DNA of 64,000 nucleotides from Zygnema circumcarinatum (Eukaryota; Streptophyta; Zygnematophyceae; Zygnematales; Zygnemataceae). The notes beneath the pieces are model-generated. The model worked only from the letters and a program-made list of their open reading frames with translations. It was not told the DNA's origin and searched no databases. Shown here one piece after another: positions 1-11,349 of this stretch. The stretch lies in contig CM074809.1 of NCBI GenBank assembly GCA_037447605.1, forward strand, positions 1,161,705-1,225,704, in the 5' to 3' direction. A program made the translations under genes and the position numbers. How positions within the stretch are numbered: position 1 is the stretch's first letter; each line of letters starts with the position of its first letter.

Positions 1-540
1 TTTTGGAGGATGCGATTGGCCTTCATCGGCGACTCTATGCGACGCTTTTGGAGGATGCGATTGGCCTTCATCGGCGACTCCATGCGACGCTTTTGGAGAA
101 TGCGATTGGCCTTCCATGCATGCCATTCCATGCCATGCCATGCCATGCCATGCCATGTCCATGCCATGCCGAGCGAGTCCATGCGACGCTTTTGGAGGAT
201 GCGATTGGCCTTCATCGGCGACTCCATGCGACGCTTTTGGAGAATGCGATTGGCCTTCCATGCATGCCAGTCCATGCCATGCCATGCCATGCCATGCCAT
301 GTCCATGCCATGCCGAGCGAGTCCATGCGACGCTTTTGGAGGATGCGATTGGCCTTCATCGGCGACTCCATGCGACGCTTTTGGAGAATGCGATTGGCCT
401 TCCATGCATGCCATTTCATGCCATGCCATGCCATGCCATGTCCATGCCATGCCGAGCGAGTCCATGCGACGCTTTTGGAAAATATGATTGGCCTTCCCTG
501 CATGCCATGCCATGCCATGGTGTTCATCGGCGACCATGGC
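1..540. repeat. Satellite-like tandem array with CCATG sub-repeats
   Basis: A unit of about 139-144 bp recurs: the string GAGCGAGTCC starts at 171, 315 and 454. Each unit holds two copies of a module with GCGACGCTTTTGGAG and GATTGGCCTTC, then a run of CCATG pentamers. The array continues past the left window edge. The plus strand is open in all three frames (256, 178 and 123 codons), because the repeat happens to lack stop codons, so I do not call a gene here. Confidence 0.9.
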
Positions 541-720
541 CGATGATCGAGCCATGGGCGATGATGGGGCCATGGGCGATGATGGGGCCGTGGGCGGTCA
601 TGGGGCCATGGGGGCCCATGGGCCATGATGGAGCCATGGGTGGTGATGGGGCCATGGGCGATGATGGGCCCATGTGGCCCATGTGGCCATGGCATGGACC
701 CGCATGGCTCCCAGGTATGG
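541..720. repeat. Degenerate GATGATGGGGCCATGGGC repeat
   Basis: Short degenerate repeats built from ATGGGC, GATGATGG and GGCCATGG follow directly on the CCATG satellite. No coding evidence was seen. The stretch from 720 to 1475 holds no feature I can support and is probably the 3' flank of the next gene. Confidence 0.7.
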
Positions 721-1475
721 TGACATGTGTAGGCTTGCATGCCGAATGTGGCAATATAGCAAACCACGAGTGAGACGTGTGCACCATGTCGGCGTCGGCT
801 CAAGACTTGGGGGTCTTCATTGGCTTGCGAATAACGGAAATGGGTCTTGTTACATGATTGATGAGAGAACCTTTACAAGCCAATCACGATTATTTCCAAA
901 GCACGTGAAAAACAAGAAGACAAGGTTGCTCCTCCAGACGATACCCTATGGATAAGTATCAAGACTTCATACTGTGCTTGTGGGCAAAATGTCAATAGTA
1001 AAACAAGGGCAGATAACTCATCTTCATAACTCTACGTTACCATAGAATTGATGCCATTTGTGAGGCCTGGTACATCCGGACCATACTTCCCCCTTGCACA
1101 CTATCAATCTAAAACCCGCATTGGCAAGGGTAGGGAACCAAGGCCAACCTTCTTGTTGCTTTCCGTAGAACAGGACCTCCTCTGCTTGCTGATGGGAGGG
1201 AGGGGGGAAGGCAGAGCAGTAGGAAGTCCACTTGCCAAGAGCACTCCATTAACAGATTCCACTTAGATTCAATCACATTATCTTAACTATGACGGCAGTA
1301 CTGTACAAGGTGCTGCGAGCCCTTGAACAGGAGTGACCTTGAAGAGAATAGCAGAGTCTCCTCGACGTATGCCTCCCTCCTTTGAGCAGCAACTCAACTC
1401 AGGCGCAGTAACCACGACGGGTTCTTGATAGGATTTCATCTCCAGTCCTTAGGAATCGGACCATCGCACTATATG

Positions 1476-3439
1476 CTACCCATGACGCTCATCCACAATC
1501 TCAAAAGCGACATTGTCCTTACTACGGAACACATGAGTTGTGTGATCCACAACCTGCAGCCACAGGAACAAACTCGGCGCTGTCATAAGCTGACCAGTTT
1601 CCTTTCCGGGTTCGTCCCCTGCCTGCCTACTGCCTGCGCTCAAAGCTACTTCATTTCTGCACGCTCCATTATAAGAAGTGCGCTGCAGGACGATTGAAGG
1701 GCATTGGAAGTAAGGCCGCGAAAAGAAGGAAGAGATGCTCACATTTGTGTTGCTCAATTCCAAGTTACAAAAATCCATCGATGGGCCCTTGAAGAAGGGC
1801 CCCGCATGCCATGTGCCGATATGCAACTTCACCACTTGCGGGCCTTCTATGCGAAAAGCAACCACCTCCTCTGGACGTGGAGGAATATACCAATGGCCAG
1901 CAGACGAACGTTCAGCTTGCAGTTCTCCACTGTCACCCTCTGGGGTAAAAAAGAAAAGGGAAGCATGAAAGTATAAGTGGAATTTGACTAAAAGTGTACA
2001 TTTAGAAACATCAAGGAGGAGGAAAATATGCTGTCCATGTACTCCAACCTTCAAAACGACTGCTTCGTACAGGCAGTGGACATTGACAAAAAAATTGGAC
2101 CATCGAACGAGTGTGCCTTATTCATTTCCTACTTTGTTGCTTGCCAGCCAATTCTTCACTTAAGCCGACTCAACTACCAATGAATCGTTTACAATTTAAT
2201 TGACCGCTATGGGCAGAAAGGACGAGCCAATGCCAATTCGCTCTTTCCTGATCCGCAAAAAAAATTGTATCGCTAAATTGCATGCCTAGTTGATTGTTCT
2301 GTTCTGTAACAGAGCCCAAAGTTTCCCAATCCTGAGATGAAAGCTGCATGAACCTCGCATGCATAAGCAGTTTGCAAGATGCCACTGTTTGACACCGTAA
2401 GAGTTTGGGGGCAAAACCTGAAGGAGACGAGGCACCCTTTAGTGATGGCGGGGCAACAGCAAGATACCACGCATCTGTCGCTACTCCAATGGCGCCCAAG
2501 CATTGAGTGACATACGCATGATGGGTGATGCGGTCGAATTTTAAAGGCTTATCTCGCAGCCGCATCACATACACCCTGCATCAAAAACATCACCACTGCA
2601 GATAAAGAATCATAGACCCTGCCGGCTTAGGGGGGTATCGTTAGAAACCTTGACCCCTCCGGTTCTGCCTTAGGAGAACGAAAAATTCCACGAAAGGTCG
2701 GCACAAGCATATTGACAATGCAGAAGTAGCCAAGCACTAGCCCTAACCATAATCATGAAAGGAATGTCTGTATTAATAAATAGCAAAAGTTCGAACTGAT
2801 ATTGGTCGTTTCAAGAACGCATAAGACGAATTGTAGGGTAACCAACCTTGGAATTCCATGCGAAAGGTCCAAGCTCGCATCCTCAGGGCCAAACTGCGTT
2901 CCATCTTCAGTGGGGGCTACCACTTGCCCAAATGGAGCAAAGCTTTCTGGTGTTAAGTCCTGCGCCTTCAGCATCAATACTCGAACCTCCACAGAGCTAG
3001 ACTTGTCATATTCTTCTTCAGAGTCGGTTCTCGAATCAATGCTATTCCCTGAGTCTATGGAAGAAGCTGGCTTACTCTCTACCCCTTCTTGCCCCAAACT
3101 GGCAGCTTCTCCAGATGCGATTGCAGCGATTCCATCGATGGCACTACCTGCTGCAGACGCGCAAATGCTAACAGAAAGACTATGCTTTTTCAATAAACGG
3201 ACTCCTCGCTTCAAAGTCAAGGAGCAGTGTTCTACAGAACTAGAATTCCACAGTGAATTACGTGATACTGGACAAAATATGGTGTTCCTTTGAAGCCTCT
3301 TAACAAACTTATTTTCTCGTTGACGGTTCAAGCAAAGCGCAGAGCCCTTCACCTGCCGCATATCCAGCATGAAGCCGTTTGCCTTTTGCCCTCGCCATAT
3401 CCACGAGCAGGCTGTTTGCTGTGAAGCCAACACTTCCAT
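1476..3439 (-). CDS. Ureidoglycolate hydrolase/lyase-family protein (cupin fold)
   Basis: Complement, four exons: 2847-3439, 2418-2575, 1743-1939 and 1476-1553. All introns are GT-AG and the frame is continuous, giving 341 aa. The start is the ATG at 3439. About 135 N-terminal residues are variable and may be a targeting region. The conserved part begins near LTPESFAPFGQVV and continues with FGPEDASLDLSHGIPR, RITHHAYVTQCLG, WYLAVAPPS, KLHIGTWHAGPFF and ELSNTNVVDHTTH. The paired His and the Glu-rich loop fit the small cupin-like family that acts on ureidoglycolate in purine (allantoin) breakdown. Arabidopsis relatives are about 190 aa, so this protein is longer at the N-terminus. Plant members of this family are less well characterised than bacterial AllA, so the exact reaction is inferred. 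The gene is head-to-head with the kinase gene to its right. Confidence 0.85.
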
Positions 3440-3709
3440 CCCCTCCCAGAACGTTCTTCACAAAGTTCAAGATTGAACAACTGGGTGAGGTTTCACTGCA
3501 GGGAGGTGAAGCAGGCGATGTCTCTGACGCGATCAACGCAAGAACTTCGTAGCAAAATGAACGAAACGAAATTACGGCCAGAAAAAAACACTACTGTATG
3601 CTGCTTGCCCTAGAAGGGCTTCCTCTGGTCCTGCACTTCGCACGGAAACTATGGCGACATAAGTTTTAAGGTTCCGTGAAGGCCCCTCTCTCCGACGAGA
3701 CAGAGTTGG
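3440..3709. promoter_or_regulatory. Short divergent spacer, ureidoglycolate hydrolase / kinase
   Basis: About 270 bp separates the start of the minus-strand ureidoglycolate hydrolase gene (3439) from a plausible first coding exon of the kinase gene (ATG 3710). It is a candidate bidirectional promoter. No specific element was identified. The true kinase start is unsettled, so the spacer could be longer. Confidence 0.4.
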
Positions 3710-6627
3710 ATGCTTGCCAAAGACTGCTTTCTTGGAAATATTGTTCGTTTGGCGATCAGCTCATGGCCTCCCAATGTTCATATAAAACTTTTCTCGATGC
3801 TCCTGGAAAGCAGTTTGAGGCTTCATGGGCATCAGAAGCCCATAGAAGGACTATCGGAAAGAGCGGGACAACGGCTTCAGGGAGATGCATACGGAGTCCA
3901 GACGATAGGCATGGGGGGCTCAGGAAGCTCCGGTGGGCTTCGGTGCAGGCAAATGTCAAGTGCAGGTGAGGCATTGGAGCAAGCACGAGGGAACTCAGGA
4001 TTTTCTGGGACTCTGTTGGCTTGTTGAAGGCTGCGCCTGCCAAAGTTATAGGTCTAGAGCATGTTGAGATTATCGAAGCTCATTGTCCAAAAGACTGATC
4101 TCTGCTAGTATATGATGCCTTGAATTGTCGAAGGGACGAGTAAAATGCTCCAGCTTACACTCATGCATTTGTCAAAGAAAATTCTGAAATAAAATGTTTT
4201 TTCCGTAGTCACGGTGCATTTCATGTATCCTCTTTCTTCGTTCGCAATAAAAAATCACTTTCATTTCAGGAATGGATATGTTTCCTACATGACATTTCAA
4301 TACTAGCCTTCATCAATGAACATAAAATACCCATTTACAAAGACGAAGCTCGAAGACTTATTTGGATGTGTGGGGAAAGCCTGAGGCTTTTTGTAGAGCA
4401 CAGAGGGGGCCTCCAAAATGCAGCTATCGCGACTTCAACAACCAGCCTGAAGCCGATGTGGACGACCCAAAAGCACTGCCGCAATTATTGGTGTTGGGGA
4501 GAGAGGGTGAACAGCCGCCCCTTCGTGGGGCTCACCGAGTGGGCGATGTGGTGGTAGGGAAATACCGCATCATTGGAATTTTGGGTCAGGGTGGACTGGG
4601 GACTATGTATGAGGCAGTTACACCTGATGGAGAATCCGTAGCTTTGAAGGCTATGACGTTACGAGCCATGAAGGGATGGAAGGTGAGGGTCCTTCACATG
4701 CTGTAGGCCATTTCTCCATGAGTGCAGCGACTATTTGCCCCCCTCCGGTTCAAACCTTTTCGTAAACAACTGCTGTCACAATGTTTCTTGCACTTCAACT
4801 AGTGATTGCAACTTGTCAGTTTTTGTGCGGTGGTGGTCGTACAATACGAGGACTACGGTATAAACCTAGAGGGTAAAAAAGTCCGTTAACAATATGCTTG
4901 CGAAATACTTTTAGGGTTGAGTTTAGCAAGCACCAGGCAGCGAGATCGAGAAAAAGCAGTCCTAGAAACTACCTTTCAAGTATTGTCATTATGGAATGCA
5001 ATCGCATCGCTTACCATACTTCTTAAGATCCATTAAGTTCTTTGAATACAACTTGGGCCGACGTCTTCTCGCTAATTGGCAGAGGTTGTAAGGACCCGAG
5101 GTCTCCTTGACAGCGCTACATCTATGTGCGAAACTTCATAAGGACCTTTCTATTTCCTATATGTTTCAAACAAACCATTAGCAATTCGACAGAAAAACAG
5201 GGCAGCGAAGGAGGTCAAAGGAGGCTCGTGCGGAAGCTCTTTTAGTTTCCGGACTCTTTGCTTATGGAAGTTATAACTGCTTGCAGGAATTGGACCTTTT
5301 TGAAAGGGAAGCCAGAGTTCTACGCTCTCTTAAGCATTCCAACATCCCGGAATACATTGACCATTTTGAGGTCTGTCACACCATCCATTGTAATTTGGAG
5401 ATAGAGTATAATGCTGTCAGCTTTCGACTAGCAAGACATTCTCAGAACATGTAGCATTCTTTGCACACCGAGACAGATGCAATCAAGACTACCTGCTGTG
5501 TGTTGCAAGCGATTGAGAGTATTGAAACATGCTCAAGGAAATAGCTTGGAGAGAAGGGGCTAACAGCTATCTGCAGGATTTTTTTCGTGCCACAATGTGA
5601 ATCCAGCTCCACATTTTGCATAGTCCTTGTCTACTGTGAATAACGACTAACTGATCATTCTATTTTGATTTGTGAAAGCAGGTCGATACAGAGACAGATA
5701 GGTGGTTTTATCTGGTGCAAAAAGTAGCCCTTGGTCGGTCGTTGGCCGATCTTGTTGCATCAGGATGGCGGGTCAGTGAAGAAGAAGTAATCAAAATTGC
5801 TCTTCAGGTAAAGTCCACAGCTTAGCTTCAACAAATGCATATGAAATGTGGTTTGATTCAAATGGATGTCTGAACCGCTGCAGCAGAATATAGTTTTAAC
5901 TCGTTCCTTATTTGGCAATCCTGGCTCCTTCGCTGTTTTTCACTACGTTTCCTAATTGAAGCCTGATTGACAATATAGATAGAAGAAGAGCAGCAATACG
6001 GCTTACATATCTGAACACTGCCAAGTTTGGTTGTACAGGTCCTCGAGGTTTTGCAGTACCTTGAAAGCCTGCGCCCGCCTGTGGTCCATCGCGATATTAA
6101 GGTACATGTACTCTGCTGAACCAAATCAAAGGGGCAAAAAATGCCGTCAAAAGGTCCAATTTTCTCTGATTAACAAAACCATATGCTTAAGTTATCCAGA
6201 AGATACATGGTTTCTGTTCTGTTTCCTTTTTTCCTTTTTGCCAGAAAGAGGTTCCCTTGGCATGTGGACAATGGTTTCTCGGAAGCTTGAGTGTGACTTG
6301 ACTTGAGTCCTTTTCCTCCTTATCATCCGCAGCCGGAGAATATCATTCTGGATGAAGCAAGTGGAGCAGTGAAAGTGGTCGATTTTGGAGCCGTCCAAGA
6401 GGCTATCGCATCGACTTTTGTGGGCAGCACTGTTGTTGGGACGGTGAGATCTTGTTCTCTAACATTATCAAACTTCCACTTTTTCCTTTTCACAGAAAGG
6501 GCTGGGCATCACACTAGATTGAAGAAACTAGCTTTGGCACAACAGTTCATTTTCGATATGAGAGGTTCTAGCAAAGCAGTTAGTGGGTTTAAGGAACTAG
6601 AAATCTTCCTTTCTCTCTCTCTCTCAC

Positions 6628-6658
<31 letters not shown>

Positions 6659-8886
6659 AACTTCCCTCCCTTTTAATTTTTCTTTATCATGGTATGGGGT
6701 ACAGTACGGGTATATGGCTCCCGAGCAGTTTCAGAACCGTGCTGGCCCACAGTCTGATCTCTATGCTCTTGGAGGGACCATTTTGTTCCTTCTCTCTGGA
6801 CGGGCCCCCTCCTCCTTCCCGCAGGTTAGTCACCTTCTAGTCATGCTTTGGCTCGTGAAAAGTTGGTCTGTGTCATGAGTATGTATGTATGTTCGAATTT
6901 TGTGAGTGTGATAGGCTCTTATCTTTACGACCCACTTGTTGATACATATCAGCCTGGAAATTTTCGAGGTTGACGAGTGCCAAACGAGATTTTTACAGTT
7001 CTATTATCGTAGGGAAAGTTAAAGTAAGGACCTCTACGATTTTTTTGCTAAGGCTTCCATTGTGGCCGGGCTTGTGCAGAAAAGGTTGAAATTAGATTTC
7101 CGTGGCAGTGTGAGGATGAGCCAACCATTGGCATCAGCACTGGAACGCCTTCTGGAGCCAATCATTGAGGACCGTTTCCAGGTATTCAGTACTGTAGTTG
7201 CTGCTCCTAATCTGCTTCACTCCCCTCCCAAGTATTGGGCTTTCTCTTGCTTTGCAAAGCCATTCCAGATTAAATTTATGTGCTACCCCCATTTCTCGAC
7301 AGCACCTCAGCTCTTCCAAAATTTTGCTCCTTATACCTCATTTTTTTTTCTCATCTACGCTCATACTTGTGTGGGTGACAGTCAGCAGCACAGGCAACGG
7401 AGGCTCTCAAAGAAATACTTGTTGGCAAAATTGCCGGTGGTGAAGTTCAGAGAAGTGAGCCCATATTTGAACTCGGTCGAGTAAAGCGACCGACGGGAAC
7501 AAAAGTGGTGAGAACTGCAGGCATTAATGTATTTGTTAACTTCGCCCTGTCTTCTTGCACATGGACTTTAGCCGTTGACTGAAACCACTCAGTCAGTTTA
7601 TGGTTCAGATGATGGAGAAGAACAATGCGGAGCTGCTTATCAGCATTCCTCCACGAGGACTCACAGCGGAGACTGTAGGAAGTGGGACATTTGCAGTGGT
7701 GGGTTGGCCCTCTTGCCAGTCAGTAAATATGCTAATGTCCTAAAAAACCAAAATTCCCCTTCCACTCACTGCATGTGTTTCCCATAGCAGATACTTAGTG
7801 CTGAACTTCTTTCTTAAACAACCCCAATAAGCTGTCCACTGGATGCAGGCATTCTCTCTGATTCGACCACAGTTGAGCCTTTGAGATTGATTGTTTTGCA
7901 TCTTGTGCTGTTTGATGTTCAGGCATGGACTTCATTTGTTGGGTTTTGGACCGCTAGTGCTTTCACTGCGGGAGCTCCGCTTCTCTTCACTGCTTTCTCA
8001 ATCCCGTTTTGGGCTGTGGGTGGCGGGTACAAAGCCTTACCTTCTTTGCTTGTTCTGAATTTAGACACTCCATTGAAGCCTGTGCATGAAAGATAAACTT
8101 CGTCTATACACATAAGCTTTGGGTTTCATTCGTTAGGGCAACACAGCTCACACTACTGCATTTGGGAAATGACATGCGGGCAATTTTTCTTGACTATGAT
8201 AGCCAATGGTAAGATTTGATTCTAGTTCGAACTGCGGTCTTCTCCTGACTATGCCACGTTACCAATTGCAGATTACTTCGTCAGGTTGTAAGCAATATAG
8301 CTGTTTCGGTTGACATGCGGATTGAAAAGAACGGCCGGTTCAGCATCGACTGGCATCTCGGAAGTATTTGGAAGCACAGGGTGGAGGGGCGAACCAGTGA
8401 CATCAGCAGTGTACGCGTACTATCGACCGGGGTATTCCTCTCTCTCTCTCTCACTCCCTTACCATTTCGTTCTGTTGCAGATAGATGTGGTGGGATTCCA
8501 TTCTTTTTGCCGAATGCCGGATGTGCTGCATCTGTTTTAAAAACGTTCTTGACCTCCACTTCCTCTCGTTCGCAGTGATTCCTCCGTCTGCTTCGTTCCC
8601 CTCCATCCTGTGGTCTCTGCCTCTCCATAGCCTCCTCTTTTCTGTTTTCATCAGTTTCTCGTATGTGATGTTTGCTTCTTCTCTATGGCTGTCTCCACAG
8701 ACGGAGAATGGGCGACCCATCACTGTATGCGAGGTCCTTGAGGGCGTGCGCAGTCACTTATTTGGAGGAGGACTGCTCCTTGTTGAAGAGGAGTGGCTTG
8801 TCAGTGAACTCGCCGCCTTCCTCGGTTTACCTTTCGAGCCCTTCACTCCTCCAAGGATCGTGCGTTCGTCTATGGATGATTGGTGA
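3710..8886 (+). CDS. Cyanobacterial-type Ser/Thr protein kinase with C-terminal membrane segment, probably plastid
   Basis: The kinase domain is spread over many exons. The glycine loop GQGGLGTMYEA with VALK lies at about 4580-4655. Further blocks are FEREARVLRSLKH (5287-5370), 5682-5807, VVHRDIK (6039-6101), PENIIL plus VVDFGAV (6333-6443), YGYMAPEQF and DLYALGG (6705-6824), 7080-7181 and 7382-7507. All catalytic residues are present (VALK Lys, the HRD and DFG Asp residues, APE Glu). Downstream, exons at about 7600-8030 encode LLISIPPRGL and a hydrophobic FTAFSIPFWAVGG stretch. The last exons (8275-8430, 8701-8886) end in SMDDW-stop. A kinase domain followed by an IPPxGL/hydrophobic tail recalls cyanobacterial kinases, so plastid origin is inferred. 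The first exon is uncertain: ATG 3710 to donor 3966 is open, but its phase does not join cleanly to the P-loop exon. Confidence 0.8.
6608..6660. repeat. (CT)n microsatellite in kinase intron
   Basis: A nearly pure CT run lies in the pyrimidine-rich 3' part of the intron just before the YGYMAPEQF exon (6705). A shorter (CT)n tract lies at about 8439-8452 in the same gene. Confidence 0.85.
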
Positions 8887-10411
8887 GAGGACAAGTTTGT
8901 AAATTTTTCAGGGCCGCTAAAATTTGTCTTGTAAATAGCCATTTCCAGTGCCTGTATAGTTTATTTGCCTCTACAAAATATGCTCAGACAGCTTTTGTAG
9001 ATGTTGTGAATGGAGAAATAGTATTGTGGTGGTTTGTACAGTTCGGTCGGCTGGCCGGTTAGGGTACTTATTTCAGTACAGTTTTATTTTCCGCCGGTAG
9101 TTGAAGCACGGTAAAGAATTGCTCTGGGTTGGGCTTATGATGAGAGCTGAGTGATGTCATATGTATATTTCTGTCCTCATTGACCTTGTCTCCTTTCCCC
9201 CATATAGAGAAGGGAATGGGAGAGGGGAAATGTCATTGGTCTCACGATGGCGAGGCCAGCAAATGTACATGCATAAAATCAACATGGGGAACCACGAGGA
9301 ATCGGTCACAAAGGACCTATGTGCAAAAGGAAAATGCCAAAAATTGGAAATCTACTCCTAGGCTCAAAAGCAGGGGAATGGAGCAGGGAATGGAGTTGAT
9401 CTCACGCATGGCCATGATGCTATCACATGGGCATGTACAAAGCCAACATGGAGAACCACCAGGAGCCGATCGCTCCTCGTGGTTCTCCTCGCTCTCCTTG
9501 CTGCAGCCGTTGTCCTGTTGAGCCACCGTCCTAGAGGCAACAACAAGGGAGTAAAAACAGTCCTTCTTTCATTTCTAATTTCAGTTCTCATTTGAGTGTC
9601 TGTTTTTGAGACTAAACCCATAATTTTGGATGTTATGATTTGGAATTTAGTTGGTGAGAAGGTTTTGAACCATGACGGATTTTAAAAAGCGATGTTTGGA
9701 GTGATCCATGGTATTGTCGATGGAAATGAGCTGGAGAGTTTGGTTGGGATGTACAAGGCTCGGGTCATTGGATGAGTAAAAAACGGAGGAGAAAGCCTCC
9801 TGCCTAAAACTCCTTTATAACAAGCTTCCCAACTCAAGCCCCCATAAGCCTAAGCCACGCCTCAAACTGCCATGGCCTGCCACACACATAAAGAAGGTTA
9901 CTAACTGTCACACCCACTCCTCACTATATAATGTGGGGCTCCTTGCCTCAAATCACGGCACACCCTGCCGAATGCCGGACCATGCATGCGACAACTTTAT
10001 TCAACAATCCTTATCTAACTTATCTAACTAGTTTGTGTTTGACTTCGTCCATGCACGTTTGATGGTTCATCATCGCCATCGTGCCACATCCTCTCTCCTT
10101 CGTGTCGTGCCATGCACAGTAATGCCCATGCCGCCGTCCTAGCCCTAGTGACCATGCATGCACTCTAGCGCACATGCCGCCGTCCTAACCATCCATGCAT
10201 ACATGCCTCCATCCATCCATGCATGCAAGCACTCATGGCCACGGCGATCGGCGCCTCGCTGGCCCGCGAAAGCGACAGCGAGCGTTGCGTTTCGTTGCGT
10301 GCCGCCGGGAACGCGAGAGCGTGCGGCCAACACATGAGAGGATGGGGGAGGAAGTGTTTCCTCTCAAGAGCCGTCCCTACGCTCTCGCCTCCTCGCGGTG
10401 CGCGGGCAGCC
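8887..10411. other. Intergenic region, no gene seen
   Basis: No conserved coding block was seen on either strand. The stretch contains copies of a dispersed repeat (9205-9480, listed separately) and CATGCATG-rich DNA at about 10120-10230. It should include the 3' UTR of the kinase gene and the promoter of the small zinc protein. Confidence 0.6.
9205..9480 (+). repeat. Dispersed repeat, two adjacent diverged copies
   Basis: Copy one (about 9205-9325) is clearly related to the reverse complement of 42905-43020. They share GTCTCACGATGG, AAATGTACATG, GGGGAACCACGAGGAA and AAAGGACCTA in the same order. A second, more diverged copy occupies about 9375-9480, with fainter relatives near 10040-10100 and 43095-43160. 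It is probably an old non-autonomous transposon. No ORF of note. Confidence 0.7.
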
Positions 10412-10774
10412 ATGGCGGACGCCTACTGCAAGAGCTGCGGAGGCGTGATCTGCTCGTCCTCTCTCCTCTGCTTCTACAAGCAGCCCGATCCGGCGGTGAA
10501 TTCATGGCACCTCGCAGTGAAACCGGAGGTGCAGTTCAGCGTTGCATCAACAATTTCTGTGGGGCCTAATCCGGACCCGATCAGTTCAATCTACAATCCC
10601 GGCAAGCTGTTCTGCAAGCTCTGCGGGGCGGACGTGGGAAACGTGAGCAAGATCAGCTCCAATGAGGAGGAGTGGTATTGCTTTGGGTGCCGCAAGGTGA
10701 ACCTCGGAGGTGCTCCGAGTCCGCACTGGCGCAAAGTGGCGTGGTTGTACCCTGAAATTGAGAGAATACTTTAG
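10412..10774 (+). CDS. Small zinc-binding protein resembling the RIG-I-like receptor C-terminal domain
   Basis: A single-exon ORF of 120 aa. The ATG at 10412 sits in a strong context (CAGCCATGGCG). Two Cys pairs are visible, CKSC (residues 6-9) and CKLC (68-71), with a third CxxC at 90-93. The layout matches the Mss4-like zinc domain at the C-terminus of RIG-I, MDA5 and LGP2: CxxC near the start, then WHLAVKPEVQF (compare the H-x-V-NP-F segment), then GKLFCKLCGADVGN, then a Cys-containing beta strand and a Trp-rich tail (HWRKVAWLYPEI). Known family members use this domain to bind 5'-triphosphate or double-stranded RNA ends. Here there is no helicase or CARD, so RNA binding is a hypothesis only. 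Alternatives are another Mss4-fold or a generic zinc-ribbon protein. An upstream in-frame extension to 10223 lacks similarity and was not used. Confidence 0.6.
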   Translation: MADAYCKSCGGVICSSSLLCFYKQPDPAVNSWHLAVKPEVQFSVASTISVGPNPDPISSIYNPGKLFCKLCGADVGNVSKISSNEEEWYCFGCRKVNLGGAPSPHWRKVAWLYPEIERIL

Positions 10775-11349
10775 CATTCGGTGGAGGAGCTGCCTGAAAG
10801 GATTTGAGGTCAGTGAGGTCATATTAGAATGAGTGGATGGCAGGTCGGTGCAAGCAGAGGGGTCAGAGCGTGAGCATTACGCGTCTAGGGTTTGTAAAGT
10901 AACGATAGGGGCTGAGCTTCCTCGAGTACGAGGAGTGGGCTTTCGTGAGCCTGTACAAAATGTACATGAACCTTTTTGTTGCCTTCGCTGGAGAGACTTG
11001 TGAATAGAGCATCATGTGAAGCAATGAAAAGACATAGAAAAGCAAATGGAGCAGTCGATGCATTCATGGGCGTGGCCTCGTTTGTCACCCTCATGTCCTC
11101 CCCTTTGTACTCAAAACACCAAAGTTTATTGCTTTCATCACACCTCCCACACGAAAGCAGCAAAAAGAGGATCTCCACCATCATTTGCAATTCTTCTTCT
11201 GCTCAGAGATGTATATGTGAAAGGTTCTGACGGTTCCATTATACACGAGTTGCCCAAATGGTACAGCTTAGGGCAATTTCTCAACCCATTTCACCTCACT
11301 GGAGCTAGAAACACAACACAACGACAACATATACACAACACCATCTCGT
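10775..11349. other. Convergent 3' spacer
   Basis: This lies between the 3' end of the zinc-protein gene and the 3' end of the MetX-like gene, which is on the opposite strand. No coding signal or RNA gene was recognised. Confidence 0.5.

Noticed and set aside
3-773. 256-aa plus-strand ORF with MPCHAMPC-type repeats, and two overlapping ORFs in the other frames
   Set aside because: A by-product of the CCATG satellite: all three frames are open, there is no ATG at the start and no similarity.
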